Made by a program: the position numbers and the translations under genes. Source: Lachnospiraceae bacterium (GTDB lineage Bacteria > Bacillota > Clostridia > Lachnospirales > Lachnospiraceae). From it: DNA of 64,000 bases. The DNA lies in contig JAFWOE010000007.1 in NCBI GenBank assembly GCA_017509985.1, forward strand, positions 1-64,000, in the 5' to 3' direction. The notes under the pieces were generated by a model. The model was not told the DNA's origin, searched no databases, and saw nothing but the letters and a program-made list of their open reading frames with translations. Shown piece by piece: positions 1 through 9,229 of this stretch; position 1 is the first letter of the stretch, and every line of letters starts with the position of its first letter.

Positions 1-1
1 C

Positions 2-910
2 ACTGTATGCGGGGAAACAAAGACGGAGGAGATCGATAAACTCGAACCGGAAGAGCCCGAGATCGAAGTCAAACACAGCCTGAACCTTCAGGACGAGATC
101 CTTGTCAACTTCTACTACATCGGAGTGGATGCAGACCAGGCAGCGGACTCTTCCGTTAAGTTCACCTTCGAAGGAAAAGAGACTGTCGTTACGGGCGGTA
201 AGGCGACAAAAGTTGGCGGAAAGCCGACAGTAGTCTATACCTTTGCGACCGCTGCAAAGAAGATGACCGAGCCGATCAAAGCCGAGCTCACGATCGCGGG
301 AGAAGTTGTCGATACGCATGAATACACCGTAAAGCAGTACTGTGACGACCAGCTCGCGAAAGCAGATATTGATGCAGGGCTGAAGAAGCTCCTGGAAGCC
401 ACGCTCAACTACGGCGGGTATTCGCAGGTGAACTTCAACTACAACACGGACAAGATGGCGAATGCCGGCATCGACAGCACGCTTGCCCCGCTGTCTCCTT
501 CGGCTATCGAAGCCCCGGCCTTTGACAAGGCAGCGGTGAACACGGGCGTAAAGGCTGCAGGCCTGACCTACGAAGGCGCATCACTGGCGCTTGAGGCAAG
601 TACGAACCTTAAGTTCTACTTTAAGCCGAGTGGCATCACCCAGGACGCGGCGCTGAAGGTACCGGTAAAGGTCAACGGAAAAGAGGCGCAGCTTGAGAAG
701 AACGGAAAGTATGTCTGCCTGACGATCACCGGCATCAAGGCGAAGTATCTCGGCCAGGCGTATGATATCACAGTGGGAAGCTACACCTTCCGCTACAGCC
801 CGCTGAACTACATCAGGACGCAGCTGGACGGAACGAACACGAACCTGAAGAACGTGCTTACGGCAATGTATTATTACTATCAGGCGGCGAAGGAATACTT
901 CAATGCATAA
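2..910 (+). CDS. C-terminal part of a surface-type protein (5' truncated)
   Basis: The frame is already open at the first base of the window, so only the C-terminal ~302 residues are present. Acidic, Lys-rich linker residues are followed by strand-rich Ig-like sequence, a helical stretch with YTVKQYCDDQLAKA, and a final helical tail (VLTAMYYYYQAAKEYFNA). This layout occurs at the end of large secreted or surface proteins of gut Firmicutes (LRR/Ig-repeat type); I do not recognise a defined family. There is no sortase motif or membrane anchor at the C-terminus. A GTG at 125 is only an internal codon. The gene is followed by a strong hairpin terminator. Function unknown. Confidence 0.75.
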   Translation, partial: TVCGETKTEEIDKLEPEEPEIEVKHSLNLQDEILVNFYYIGVDADQAADSSVKFTFEGKETVVTGGKATKVGGKPTVVYTFATAAKKMTEPIKAELTIAGEVVDTHEYTVKQYCDDQLAKADIDAGLKKLLEATLNYGGYSQVNFNYNTDKMANAGIDSTLAPLSPSAIEAPAFDKAAVNTGVKAAGLTYEGASLALEASTNLKFYFKPSGITQDAALKVPVKVNGKEAQLEKNGKYVCLTITGIKAKYLGQAYDITVGSYTFRYSPLNYIRTQLDGTNTNLKNVLTAMYYYYQAAKEYFNA

Positions 911-980
911 TTAAGCATTAGCAGAATTATTCCTGCTCATTTGAGACATTCCGGAAAGCTATTAAGCAAAATAGTAATAA

Positions 981-1016
981 TACTGCGCCGGTGTTTGCAC
1001 CGGCGCAGTACTTTTC
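981..1016. terminator. Terminator between convergent genes
   Basis: A 13-bp perfect stem (TACTGCGCCGGTG / CACCGGCGCAGTA) with a TTTG loop is followed by CTTTTC. It lies between the end of the + strand surface gene and the end of the - strand thiolase, so it probably serves the + strand gene and possibly both. Confidence 0.85.
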
Positions 1017-1091
1017 AGGAAGGCTCTGACATATCTTATATCAGACGGAGTCGGACATATTACGAATCGATCCTCAGACGGAACGATCTGC

Positions 1092-2273
1092 TTATCCGAC
1101 TTTTATCAGAAGGGCCGCAGCGGAATCTCCTGCGCAGCATCCGGATGCGGAAACGTAACCGCCGCCCTTGAGAACGGCTTCCTCGATGCCTTCGATGAGC
1201 ATACGTGCCATTGTCGGGCCTTGGGGATGTCCGTAAACAAGGGAGGTTCCGTAATTGTTTACGCGTTCCCAGGGAAGGTTCAGTTCCTTTGACAGATGAA
1301 GGTCGTTCGCAATGAAAGGTGTGTGGTTCTTGAAGACGGAAACATCATCAATGCTTAAGCCGGCCTTCGCAAGGGCCATTTTGACTGCGCCTGCCGGAGC
1401 TGCCGGCATGAATACCGGTTTGGTCCTGTTGAAACCGTAGCTTAATATCTGGATCGGGATATCTTCGCTGCTCATGGCCTTCGCACGTTCTTTCGTGGTT
1501 ATGATTATTCCGGCAGCACCGTCGGCAGGATGCGTCTGCATGCCGTAGGTATGATATCCGCCTTCCAGCACCGGCTTAAGAGCCGCGAGGCCTTCGGCTG
1601 TGGTATTTGTGACTCCTTCGTCTCCTCTGATGACCACCGTGTTCTTCTTCTGGCGGATCTCCACATCGATCATGTAGCGCTTCTGGAAAGCCCGGTCGTC
1701 CTTTAACGAATCTTTATACTGCTCATAACGGAGCAGTGTGAGATCGTCGCCTTCAGCCCGGGTGAATCCGAATTCCTTTGCGACATTTTCGGCTGTGGCA
1801 AGCGTCCCCTGACCGGTGGACGGATCGCAGTTGATATTGTCCATATTTACGTTTTCGGAAAGAACTTCCCCGCCCGGACCTTTGGGATTCGGCCATACGA
1901 TATGGGGACCGTTCGAGATCCGGTCCGTCAGCATACAGTAGGCGGTATCCATCATTCCGGCTTCTACAGCTGCAGCTGCAGTGAATACGGTGTTTGTGGA
2001 AGTAGCACATGCGTGGCTTACGAACATGCCCGGTACATTGATGCCCAGAAGGTGTGCGGCCCAGGATGCCCCGAAAAAGGAGCCCTGCTGGACAATGGTG
2101 TGGCCGAGGTAGACAAAGTCTACATTGTTTACATCCAGATCCCGTTCCGCGAAGAAACGCCTGGATGTGGCTCCGGCAAGACGTATGGAGTTTTCATTCT
2201 GAAGACTTCCCTGCCATTTGCAGAACGGCGTGCTGTAATATCCCCGATACGGAATAAAAGCATTTGTGAACAT
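1092..2273 (-). CDS. Thiolase-superfamily acyltransferase
   Basis: A 393-residue thiolase-fold protein, expected to cleave or form 3-ketoacyl-CoA. Visible catalytic elements are the nucleophile Cys89 in SHACATSTN, His349 in YGHPQG (family form GHPxG) and the C-terminal Cys379/Cys380 in GCCAGDSA. The usual NEAF motif appears as NHTPF, which places it nearer SCP2/archaeal-type thiolases than degradative FadA; the exact substrate is unclear. The start is preceded by GAGAGGAG six bases upstream. It is the second gene of an operon with the cyclase-family hydrolase (49-bp gap) behind a sigma-54-type promoter, so it is likely part of an inducible catabolic route. Confidence 0.85.
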   Translation of the reverse strand: MFTNAFIPYRGYYSTPFCKWQGSLQNENSIRLAGATSRRFFAERDLDVNNVDFVYLGHTIVQQGSFFGASWAAHLLGINVPGMFVSHACATSTNTVFTAAAAVEAGMMDTAYCMLTDRISNGPHIVWPNPKGPGGEVLSENVNMDNINCDPSTGQGTLATAENVAKEFGFTRAEGDDLTLLRYEQYKDSLKDDRAFQKRYMIDVEIRQKKNTVVIRGDEGVTNTTAEGLAALKPVLEGGYHTYGMQTHPADGAAGIIITTKERAKAMSSEDIPIQILSYGFNRTKPVFMPAAPAGAVKMALAKAGLSIDDVSVFKNHTPFIANDLHLSKELNLPWERVNNYGTSLVYGHPQGPTMARMLIEGIEEAVLKGGGYVSASGCCAGDSAAALLIKVG

Positions 2274-2322
2274 TTCATTCTCCTCTCATATATCGTATGC
2301 AGTATACACTGTCTGGCGGTGA

Positions 2323-3099
2323 TCAAAGGTCGCTGTCAAGAATTGCAACGGCCCGGGTCCATCCCGCAGACGCGCCCTTTATCTTGACCGGGAAGCAGAT
2401 CACCTTAAACCCGAAGCGAGGCAGAATGTCCAGATTGGTGAGCTTTTCCATGTGGCAGTATGCCTTGATCCTGCCGGTCCTGTGGCCTTCCCAAAGAATG
2501 CTCGGATCGTGGGTTTCCGCAAATCGTTTCGCTGCGACAGGCATGGGTACATCCCAGCCCCAGGCGTCGGTGCCCATTACATGTGAGCCGTGGTCGATCA
2601 GCCAGAGGGTTGCCTTTTGGCTGATACCGCATCCGGACCCGAGAAAATCAGGCTGGCCGTAGCGTGCTCCCGCACTGGTATTGATCAGGACGATGTCGCC
2701 TTCCTTGAGCGTGTACCCTATTTTTTCAAAGTATTCCTCAAATTCTTCCGGCTGGACAAGATGACCGTCCGGCTTGTCGCGGAAGTCGACGACAACGCCG
2801 TCGCCGATACACCATTCCAGAGGCACCTGGTCGATCGTCCAGGAGGGTTCGCCCCCGTTCATTGTGGGATAGAAGTGATAAGGGGCGTCCAGATGTGTTC
2901 CGGCGTGGTCTGTCAGCGTCAACTGAGCGCTGGCAATGCCGTTCCCTTCCGGGAGATTCTCTACACCGCAGTTCCCGAAAAGCTGTGACATTTCTTCCGC
3001 GCCTTCTTTATGCGTTATGATCTTTACTTTCGGGCGAAGCGGCGGCGGGTCACTGGGAATACCTTCTTCAATGGGAACAGACAAATCGATAATTTTCAT
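2323..3099 (-). CDS. Cyclase-family (kynurenine formamidase-like) metal-dependent hydrolase
   Basis: A 258-residue member of the cyclase family (PF04199), which includes kynurenine formamidase and isatin hydrolase. The signature HAGTHLDAPYHF supplies the metal-binding His and Asp residues. I place the start at the second Met (MKIIDLSVPIEEG): the AAAGG site ends nine bases before it but overlaps the first ATG. Members hydrolyse amide or ester bonds in small N-formyl or cyclic compounds; the substrate here is unknown. It is first in a two-gene operon with the thiolase, about 107 bp downstream of a -24/-12 promoter. Confidence 0.88.
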   Translation of the reverse strand: MKIIDLSVPIEEGIPSDPPPLRPKVKIITHKEGAEEMSQLFGNCGVENLPEGNGIASAQLTLTDHAGTHLDAPYHFYPTMNGGEPSWTIDQVPLEWCIGDGVVVDFRDKPDGHLVQPEEFEEYFEKIGYTLKEGDIVLINTSAGARYGQPDFLGSGCGISQKATLWLIDHGSHVMGTDAWGWDVPMPVAAKRFAETHDPSILWEGHRTGRIKAYCHMEKLTNLDILPRFGFKVICFPVKIKGASAGWTRAVAILDSDL

Positions 3100-3204
3100 A
3101 TTCAACATCCTTTCGTGACGTATTATTCGGAGGTGTCATAATTCGGTATTTGAGATAACCGATCCCGGGCAGGATAATGATCTGGTTCTCACTTAATATT
3201 TATA

Positions 3205-3221
3205 TGCAAATTTTATGCCAA
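3205..3221 (-). promoter_or_regulatory. Sigma-54 (-24/-12) promoter for the cyclase-thiolase operon
   Basis: On the minus strand the sequence reads TTGGCATAAAATTTGCA, matching the RpoN consensus with exact GG-N10-GC spacing. It lies about 107 bp before the cyclase start and just beyond the terminator of the activator gene. The one departure from TTGGCAC is T at the seventh base. Confidence 0.75.
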
Positions 3222-3232
3222 CTGAAAAGCAT

Positions 3233-3270
3233 AAAAAACGTCACCGCCGTATCCGGGCGGTGATGTTTTT
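3233..3270. terminator. Bidirectional terminator after the sigma-54 activator gene
   Basis: An 8-bp stem (TCACCGCC / GGCGGTGA) is flanked by an A-run on the left and GTTTTT on the right, so it can act on either strand. It follows the - strand activator and insulates the downstream sigma-54 promoter. Confidence 0.75.
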
Positions 3271-3291
3271 GCCTGTAATGATCCGGAATCA

Positions 3292-4665
3292 TCAGCGGAT
3301 ATGGTATTTTTCCATTTTTTTATATAAAAGGCTTCTGCTGATCCCGAGCTTTCTGGCGGCTTCTGCCTTGTTGCCGTGGCTGTCCAGCAGGGCACTGCGG
3401 ATCGAGGATATTTCCATGTTTTTCATCTGCCCGCGGTAATCATAGGAATGATTTTTCGTATTGGAAGGTGTGTCGATTTCCAGATCAAAATGTTCCGGGG
3501 TCAGGACACCGTCCCATGCCCGGTTCATGGCAGCCTCGACCGCGTTCTGAAGCTGGCGGATATTTCCGGGCCAGTCGTATTCCATGAGCATGTTCAGCGC
3601 GTCGTCGCCGGCCATGATGATATTGGTTTCGAGCCTTGAATTGAGCTGGGAAATAATACTGTCCACGAGGAGGGGAATGTCTTCTTTTCTTTCGCGCAGC
3701 GGCGGAGTCTTGATATGAACGACATTCAGCCGGTAGTAAAGGTCGGAGCGGAACAGCTTTTTTTCCACCTGTTCCATCAGCAGGGTATTGGTGGCTGCAA
3801 TGCAGCGGAAATCGACAGGGATCGCCTTCGACCCTCCGATGCGTTCGATCTCACGCTCCTGCAGCACCCGCAGGAGTTTGGGCTGAGCAGGCAGGGAGAG
3901 TTGGTGTATCTCGTCCAGAAAAAGAGTGCCTTTATCGGCCAGTTCGAATTTACCTTCTTTTCCGCCGCGCTTGGCACCCGTGAAAGCGCCTTCTTCATAA
4001 CCGAAAAGCTCGGATTCGATCAGGGTATCGGGAATGGCGGCGCAGTTGACAGGCACGAACCGGCCTGCACTCCTCTTGCTTAATTTATGTACAGCACGTG
4101 CGATCAGCTCTTTTCCGGTACCGGTCTCTCCTTCGATGAGGACGGTTGAATTGGTGCGGGCTGCTGCCAGGATGTCTTCCTTGAGTGTGATGACTGCCTG
4201 GCTGTTCCCGATGATATTACCCATACGGCTGTCGGACATAAGCAGGTCCCGGAGATCCGAGCCGGCGCTTTTCTGCAGATCCTGGAGCACCACCATCTGC
4301 TTGGAATCCCTGGCCGTTTTATAGATGCTGTCAGCCCCGCGGAAAAGCTCCCACATCAGTACGCCCTTAAACTGACCGTCCTTCATTACCGGACAGTAGG
4401 ATACATAGGCGTACTGTCCGTCGACGGTGATGACTTCACCGATCAGGCTTTCGTGAGTTTTCAGGACTTCTTTGACCCTGCTGTTGGGGACCAGGTCCCA
4501 GGGATACATCTGATCAAGCCGGTCAATAAAAGCTTCATCTTTTCCGTGAAGGTTCTGGATCCAGGGCTTGTTGACATAGATGTATTTCCCGTTTTCGTCG
4601 AAAAGGGCAATAGGATCCAGAAGATCCAGTATCTGCAGGGCAGTTTCCAAAGAGATCGGTTTCAT
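3292..4665 (-). CDS. Sigma-54-dependent transcriptional activator (PAS-AAA-Fis)
   Basis: A 457-residue enhancer-binding protein. Order: a PAS-like sensor (about residues 10-120, with LFDENGKYIYVN), AAA+ ATPase with Walker A GETGTGKE (179-186), the sigma-54 contact loop GAFTGA (226-231) and Walker B LFLDEI (248-253), then a C-terminal Fis-type HTH (AEAARKLGISRSLLYKKM). There is no receiver domain, so it is probably controlled by a ligand bound at the PAS domain rather than by a sensor kinase. The start is Met27 of the longest frame, because GGGAGGGA lies just before it. It sits between two sigma-54 promoters and near rpoN, which makes it the obvious local activator. Confidence 0.93.
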   Translation of the reverse strand: MKPISLETALQILDLLDPIALFDENGKYIYVNKPWIQNLHGKDEAFIDRLDQMYPWDLVPNSRVKEVLKTHESLIGEVITVDGQYAYVSYCPVMKDGQFKGVLMWELFRGADSIYKTARDSKQMVVLQDLQKSAGSDLRDLLMSDSRMGNIIGNSQAVITLKEDILAAARTNSTVLIEGETGTGKELIARAVHKLSKRSAGRFVPVNCAAIPDTLIESELFGYEEGAFTGAKRGGKEGKFELADKGTLFLDEIHQLSLPAQPKLLRVLQEREIERIGGSKAIPVDFRCIAATNTLLMEQVEKKLFRSDLYYRLNVVHIKTPPLRERKEDIPLLVDSIISQLNSRLETNIIMAGDDALNMLMEYDWPGNIRQLQNAVEAAMNRAWDGVLTPEHFDLEIDTPSNTKNHSYDYRGQMKNMEISSIRSALLDSHGNKAEAARKLGISRSLLYKKMEKYHIR

Positions 4666-4844
4666 CGGTGTCCCTCCCGTCTGGCTGGTGTACAGATCTT
4701 CGTGAAAGAAGTTTCCGTACCGGCAGTGTACAGCAGTCTGCAAATCCTTCCGGACAGAATAAAATAAGCCGGATCAAACTCGTTTCACCCCTCTTATATC
4801 ATTGTCCGCACGACTTATCAATCCTTTTTTAATAATGACTCCCA

Positions 4845-4910
4845 AAAGTGTCACTTTTTTACACATGTCTACAATTGAGGACACTTTTTGTGACACTTTG
4901 TGACACTTTG
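4845..4910. promoter_or_regulatory. Putative upstream activating sequence with repeated GTGACACTTT
   Basis: GTGACACTTTG occurs twice in tandem (4890-4900 and 4900-4910), its reverse complement AAAGTGTCAC lies at 4845-4854, and a partial copy GGACACTTTTT at 4879-4889. The array is 60-130 bp upstream of the -24 element, the normal distance for an enhancer-binding protein, and beside the activator gene. The assignment to that activator is inferred. Confidence 0.7.
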
Positions 4911-4971
4911 TTTTGCCGGATCCGTACCCCATGCATATGTCCTTTCAGGACGGGAAAAACATGCCGTACAG

Positions 4972-4988
4972 TTGGCACACAGTTTGCA
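4972..4988 (+). promoter_or_regulatory. Sigma-54 (-24/-12) promoter for the MFS-hydrolase genes
   Basis: TTGGCACACAGTTTGCA gives a near-consensus -24/-12 promoter with exact GG-N10-GC spacing, about 105 bp before the MFS start. The rest of the 428-bp gap (4666-5093) holds the repeat array and otherwise AT-rich sequence in which I see no gene. Confidence 0.85.
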
Positions 4989-5093
4989 TATTAATTTAAG
5001 TATGGGCAGGAGAGAGAGGTGGTTTCAAAACATTTAAATCTGTTAAAACTAAAAACCTGAAGTTGCAGTAATTGTTTTTAGGAGGAATTTTCA

Positions 5094-6377
5094 ATGAGTC
5101 AAACGAAGAAAAAAAGTTTTGGATTGGGGTATTCTCTGATCTTCCACTCCATGTTGAGTTACTGGCTTTACAACTCAACTGCGAGTGCCGGTCTTAACAT
5201 TATCGTTCCCATGTTCGCGGAAAAGAACGGTATTGAACAGACGGCGGTCCTTTCCGCGAACAGTGTCGGCGCCATCGTTTCGTGCGTAGCCGTCCTGCTG
5301 CTCGGCAAACTGATCGCAGTAAAGGGTATCCGTTTCACGACGGTCATCAGTGCGATCTTTGCAGGCCTGATCGGTGCCGGCGGAATGGTCTTTGCGCACA
5401 GCCTTGCTTCATATGCGGTATGTACGATCTTCGCACAGAGCCTCTGCTATGGCTACAGCTTTACCGCTACCAACGCATTGATCACGAACTGGTTCCCGCG
5501 TAAGAAGGGAATTGTCATGGGTATCACGACCACCGGTATCATGATCGCTTCCCTTACACTTATCCGCTGGATGTCTGCTGTCGGCGGCAAATACGGATTT
5601 GATACCATGATGTACATGGTAGCCGCGATCCTGATCGGATTCGGTGTCATCAGTATTTTCTGGATCAAAGACCGTCCGGAAGATGTCGGACTGGATCCGG
5701 ATAACATTCCGCTTACAGAGCAGGAAAAACAGGACGCTTATTTCCTCGCACAGAGCCAGGAACAGGCTGCAAAGCGCTGGCCTGTCAAGGAACTTGCCCA
5801 GAACAAGACCGCATGGCTCATCGCCATTGCTTTCGGTTTCCTGGTAATGTTCACCAGCGGCGTCGCAAGTACGACAGTACCGTTCGGTATCGAGTCCGGC
5901 TTTGCTCCGCCTGCTGCAGTTAACTCTATGTCACTGACCGCGATCCCCGGTGTTGTTGGAAGTATCATCACCGGAGCCATCGATTCCAAGTGGGGGCCGA
6001 AAGTAGCTTCGCTGCTGTGCTCGATCTGGATCGCGCTTTCCTTCTTTTCACTGCTTGTATTCCATGGAACCACCGGAGCGATCGTCTGCGTTACCATGGC
6101 AAACGTAACCATGGGTTCCGTCGCCAACCTCGCACCGTCGCTTATCGGTACCTGCTTCGGACGTGACTGCTTCACCCAGTGCTACCGTGTAATCTATACG
6201 GTTACCTACCTTATCAGAAGCCTTTGCTTCCTGCTTATCGGTACCGGCGTTAACGTCCTCGGATCCTATCGTCTCGTTTATATCGTATTCGGTTTCCTGG
6301 CGATCGTTTCCATGATCTGCATCCTGCTGATCAGCGACAAGGTCGTTCAGCAGCCGAAACACTCGGAAGCAGCCTGA
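5094..6377 (+). CDS. MFS transporter
   Basis: A 427-residue carrier with about 12 hydrophobic segments in two halves separated by a charged central loop (around residues 190-235). The N-terminal half contains WFPRKKGIVMGI, typical of the oxalate/formate-antiporter-like group of major facilitator carriers, which often move organic anions. AGGAGG lies eight bases before the ATG. It is the first gene behind the sigma-54 promoter and is followed after 28 bp by the CocE-type hydrolase, so it probably imports that enzyme's substrate or a related acid. Substrate not determinable from sequence. Confidence 0.88.
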   Translation: MSQTKKKSFGLGYSLIFHSMLSYWLYNSTASAGLNIIVPMFAEKNGIEQTAVLSANSVGAIVSCVAVLLLGKLIAVKGIRFTTVISAIFAGLIGAGGMVFAHSLASYAVCTIFAQSLCYGYSFTATNALITNWFPRKKGIVMGITTTGIMIASLTLIRWMSAVGGKYGFDTMMYMVAAILIGFGVISIFWIKDRPEDVGLDPDNIPLTEQEKQDAYFLAQSQEQAAKRWPVKELAQNKTAWLIAIAFGFLVMFTSGVASTTVPFGIESGFAPPAAVNSMSLTAIPGVVGSIITGAIDSKWGPKVASLLCSIWIALSFFSLLVFHGTTGAIVCVTMANVTMGSVANLAPSLIGTCFGRDCFTQCYRVIYTVTYLIRSLCFLLIGTGVNVLGSYRLVYIVFGFLAIVSMICILLISDKVVQQPKHSEAA

Positions 6378-6405
6378 TACACCTTTTAAGAAAGGATGTA
6401 AAGAT

Positions 6406-8154
6406 ATGTCTGAGCTGAAATTAGTATCGTCTGACGGAATGAGGATCGCGTGGGATGTCCCGATCCTGATGAGCGACGGCGTTACCCTGCGCGCGGATAT
6501 TTTCCTGCCGGAAAAGGAAGGAAAGTACCCGGTGCTGATGGGGCAGTCTCCCTACGGGAAAGGCGTGCAGTTCCAGGATCCCAAAGGCAGCTATGCCTTT
6601 TTCTGGAAGATGCTTACGGATATGAAACCGGAGGTACTGGCAGGCAATACGAATAAGTATCAGGCCTGGGAACAGTGCAATCCGGAACGCTGGACAAAGC
6701 ATGAATACGCTGTCATGCGTATCGACAGCAGGGGGTCCGGCCGGTCGGAAGGCATACTGGACGTCTATTCGGCGAGGGAGACCCGCGATTATTATGAGTG
6801 CATCGAATGGGCTGCCGCTCAGGATTTCTGTACCGGGAAAGTTGGCCTTCTGGGCATATCCTATCTTGCCATAAACCAGTGGCAGGTGGCAGCGATGCGC
6901 CCGCCGCACCTGGCGGCAATATGCCCGGTCGAAGGCTGCTGCGATTTTTACCGCGAGTGGGCTTATCACGGCGGCATCCGGCACAGCTTTACCCGCAGAT
7001 GGTATCCCGAACAGGTCACAAACCTCCAGCACGGAGTAGGAGAACGTTACCAGGTCGTAAACCCGAATACGGGCGAACTGGTATCCGGTCCCGAGACCCT
7101 GAGTGATGACGAGCTGAAAGAGAATCATAACGATCTTGCGACCAATATGAATGCTCATACGCTCTGTGACGGATACTATAAGGAGCTGAATGCGGATCTC
7201 TCGAAGATCGAAGTACCTCTTCTTTCCAGCGGGAACTGGGGAGGACAGCATCTCCACCTGCGCGGAAATATTGAAGGCTATCTGAACGCAGGTTCCAAAC
7301 AGAAGTGGCTGGAACTGCACGGTCTTCAGCATTTCACGGAGTTTTATACGGATTACGGCGAAAGCATGCAGCGCCGCTTCTTCGACCACTTCCTTAAAGG
7401 ACTCGATACCTGGAGCGACCAGCCTCCGGTCAAGCTGAGACTGAGAAAAGTGGACGGTTCCTTTGTGGACAGAGGAGAGAACGAATGGCCGCTTGCCCGT
7501 ACGCAGTGGACGAAATTCTATCTCAATCCGGCGAAAGGCACCCTTACAAAAGATATTCCCGAAGATGTTCAGGAGTGCAGTTTCAAGGCGACCGAAGGCG
7601 GGATCGACTGCTTTTCCGAACCGCTGACCGAAGAAATGGAGATCACGGGACCGGCGATGACCAAACTGTTCATTTCGTCCTCGACCTCTGATGCGGACAT
7701 TTTTGTAACGCTGCGTGTTCTCGATCCGGAAGGAAAGGATGTGACCTTTATCGGCACAACGGATCCCCATACGGTAGTCGCGTCAGGGTTCCTGCGCGCG
7801 TCGCACAGGGCTCTGGACGAAAAGAAGACACTGCCGTACCGTCCGTATCACAAGCATACTTCGGTGGACCCGCTTGTTCCGGGAGAGGTATATGACCTCG
7901 ATGTTGAGATCATTCCCACTTCGGTGATCATTCCGGCCGGCTACCGTTTCGGAATATCCATACGCGGACGCGACTTTGAACTGCCCGGGGACGGCCCATG
8001 GCCGGTCGGACTCGGCGTCACATTCAGGGGCAACGCGTCTCACGTTCATGATGATCCGGACGACCGCGACAGGCCCGAGATGCAGGGAGTAACGACCCTG
8101 CACAATCAGCCGGAAAAGCATCCTTACCTGATGCTTCCGGTAATTCCCGGCTAA
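6406..8154 (+). CDS. CocE/NonD-family serine hydrolase
   Basis: A 582-residue alpha/beta hydrolase of the cocaine esterase / X-Pro dipeptidyl-peptidase S15 family. IDSRGSGRSEG (oxyanion region) and the nucleophile Ser152 in GISYLA are visible; the catalytic His is probably in LHGLQHF. The last ~220 residues form the jelly-roll C-terminal domain (SSTSDADIFVTLRVLDPEGK). There is no signal peptide, so it acts on imported acyl esters or peptides. It lies 28 bp behind the MFS carrier with a good AAGGATG ribosome site. The substrate is unknown. Confidence 0.88.
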   Translation: MSELKLVSSDGMRIAWDVPILMSDGVTLRADIFLPEKEGKYPVLMGQSPYGKGVQFQDPKGSYAFFWKMLTDMKPEVLAGNTNKYQAWEQCNPERWTKHEYAVMRIDSRGSGRSEGILDVYSARETRDYYECIEWAAAQDFCTGKVGLLGISYLAINQWQVAAMRPPHLAAICPVEGCCDFYREWAYHGGIRHSFTRRWYPEQVTNLQHGVGERYQVVNPNTGELVSGPETLSDDELKENHNDLATNMNAHTLCDGYYKELNADLSKIEVPLLSSGNWGGQHLHLRGNIEGYLNAGSKQKWLELHGLQHFTEFYTDYGESMQRRFFDHFLKGLDTWSDQPPVKLRLRKVDGSFVDRGENEWPLARTQWTKFYLNPAKGTLTKDIPEDVQECSFKATEGGIDCFSEPLTEEMEITGPAMTKLFISSSTSDADIFVTLRVLDPEGKDVTFIGTTDPHTVVASGFLRASHRALDEKKTLPYRPYHKHTSVDPLVPGEVYDLDVEIIPTSVIIPAGYRFGISIRGRDFELPGDGPWPVGLGVTFRGNASHVHDDPDDRDRPEMQGVTTLHNQPEKHPYLMLPVIPG

Positions 8155-8162
8155 TTGCTTAC

Positions 8163-8200
8163 AGAGCCCTCTTCTCTGACCAACAGTGACAGAGGGCTCT
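8163..8200 (+). other. Intercistronic hairpin
   Basis: A perfect 10-bp stem (AGAGCCCTCT / AGAGGGCTCT) encloses an 18-base loop between the hydrolase and the next gene. No T-run follows, so it is more likely an RNA-processing or partial-termination element than a full terminator. Confidence 0.5.
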
Positions 8201-8219
8201 GAATTAAAGGAGATTATTT

Positions 8220-9200
8220 ATGCTTATCGATGTGCACAGCCATTTTATTCCCCCGGAAGGATTGGATTTTCTGCTGAGCAATCCGGAAGTATTCGGAACG
8301 ACAACCACAGAGCTTCACGGAATGCCTTTCCTGCGTTTCGCAAGCGGCGGGGTACATCCCCTTACGCCCGGATTCACGGATATTGACCGGAGGCTTGCCG
8401 ATATGGATCGTCAGGGGGTAGACGTCCAGGTCTTATCGGTCTCACCCGCCATGTTTTATTATGAAGCAGATGCCGAGTGTACAGATCAGCTGGCACGCAT
8501 CTGCAATGATTATGCCTATAAGGTCACACAGCAGTATCCGGACCGCTTCCGTGCCATGGCCGACGTTGCCATGCAGGATATGGACCTGGCACTGAAGGAA
8601 CTCCGGCGCGTTCATGAAGAGTATCATATGAATGCAGTCGAAACAGCTGCCATTCTGCCCGGAATCATGCCTGATGATGAATATATGATGCCTTTCTACG
8701 AGTATTGTGAAAAGGAGTCTGTCACGATATTCCTTCACCCGACTTTTACAGGGACGGAGCCGCCCTATGACCGTTATTACAATATGAATCTGATCGGCTA
8801 TGTCCAGGAGACCAACTGGGCGCTGAACCGGCTGATTTTCGGAGGTATCTTCGAAAGATTTCCGAACCTGCGCATCCTCGCATGCCACGGCGGCGGGCTT
8901 TTCCCGTATCAGTTCGGGCGTCTCGTACACGGATGGCAGGTACGGCCGGAAACAAAGGTATCCTGTCCGAAATCTCCGGAAAACTATTTAAAGAATATTT
9001 ATTATGACTCTGTGACGCATTCCGCAAAGTCTCTGCGGTTCCTGATCGACGGATTCGGAGCAGACCGCGTAGTAACCGGGACGGATTATCCTTATGATAT
9101 GGCTGACGACGATCCGGCGCAGACACTTCAGTCTCTGGAACTGGATCCGGATACTGCGGCCATGATCGCCCACAAAACGGCAGAAGCTGTTATATGCTGA
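8220..9200 (+). CDS. Amidohydrolase 2-family protein (ACMSD-like)
   Basis: A 326-residue TIM-barrel metal enzyme. The N-terminal HSH (His6, His8) and PPEG, the central FLHPTFTG, the later CHGGGLFPYQ and C-terminal GTDYPYD give the metal-ligand pattern of the group containing amino-carboxymuconate-semialdehyde decarboxylase and resorcylate decarboxylases. It may therefore be a C-C hydrolase or non-oxidative decarboxylase rather than an amidase. AAAGGAG precedes the ATG. The next gene (BKACE) starts 29 bp downstream, so the two are probably co-transcribed. Confidence 0.88.
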   Translation: MLIDVHSHFIPPEGLDFLLSNPEVFGTTTTELHGMPFLRFASGGVHPLTPGFTDIDRRLADMDRQGVDVQVLSVSPAMFYYEADAECTDQLARICNDYAYKVTQQYPDRFRAMADVAMQDMDLALKELRRVHEEYHMNAVETAAILPGIMPDDEYMMPFYEYCEKESVTIFLHPTFTGTEPPYDRYYNMNLIGYVQETNWALNRLIFGGIFERFPNLRILACHGGGLFPYQFGRLVHGWQVRPETKVSCPKSPENYLKNIYYDSVTHSAKSLRFLIDGFGADRVVTGTDYPYDMADDDPAQTLQSLELDPDTAAMIAHKTAEAVIC

Positions 9201-9229
9201 AACTGACTTTTTACAGAAAGGATAAATAA

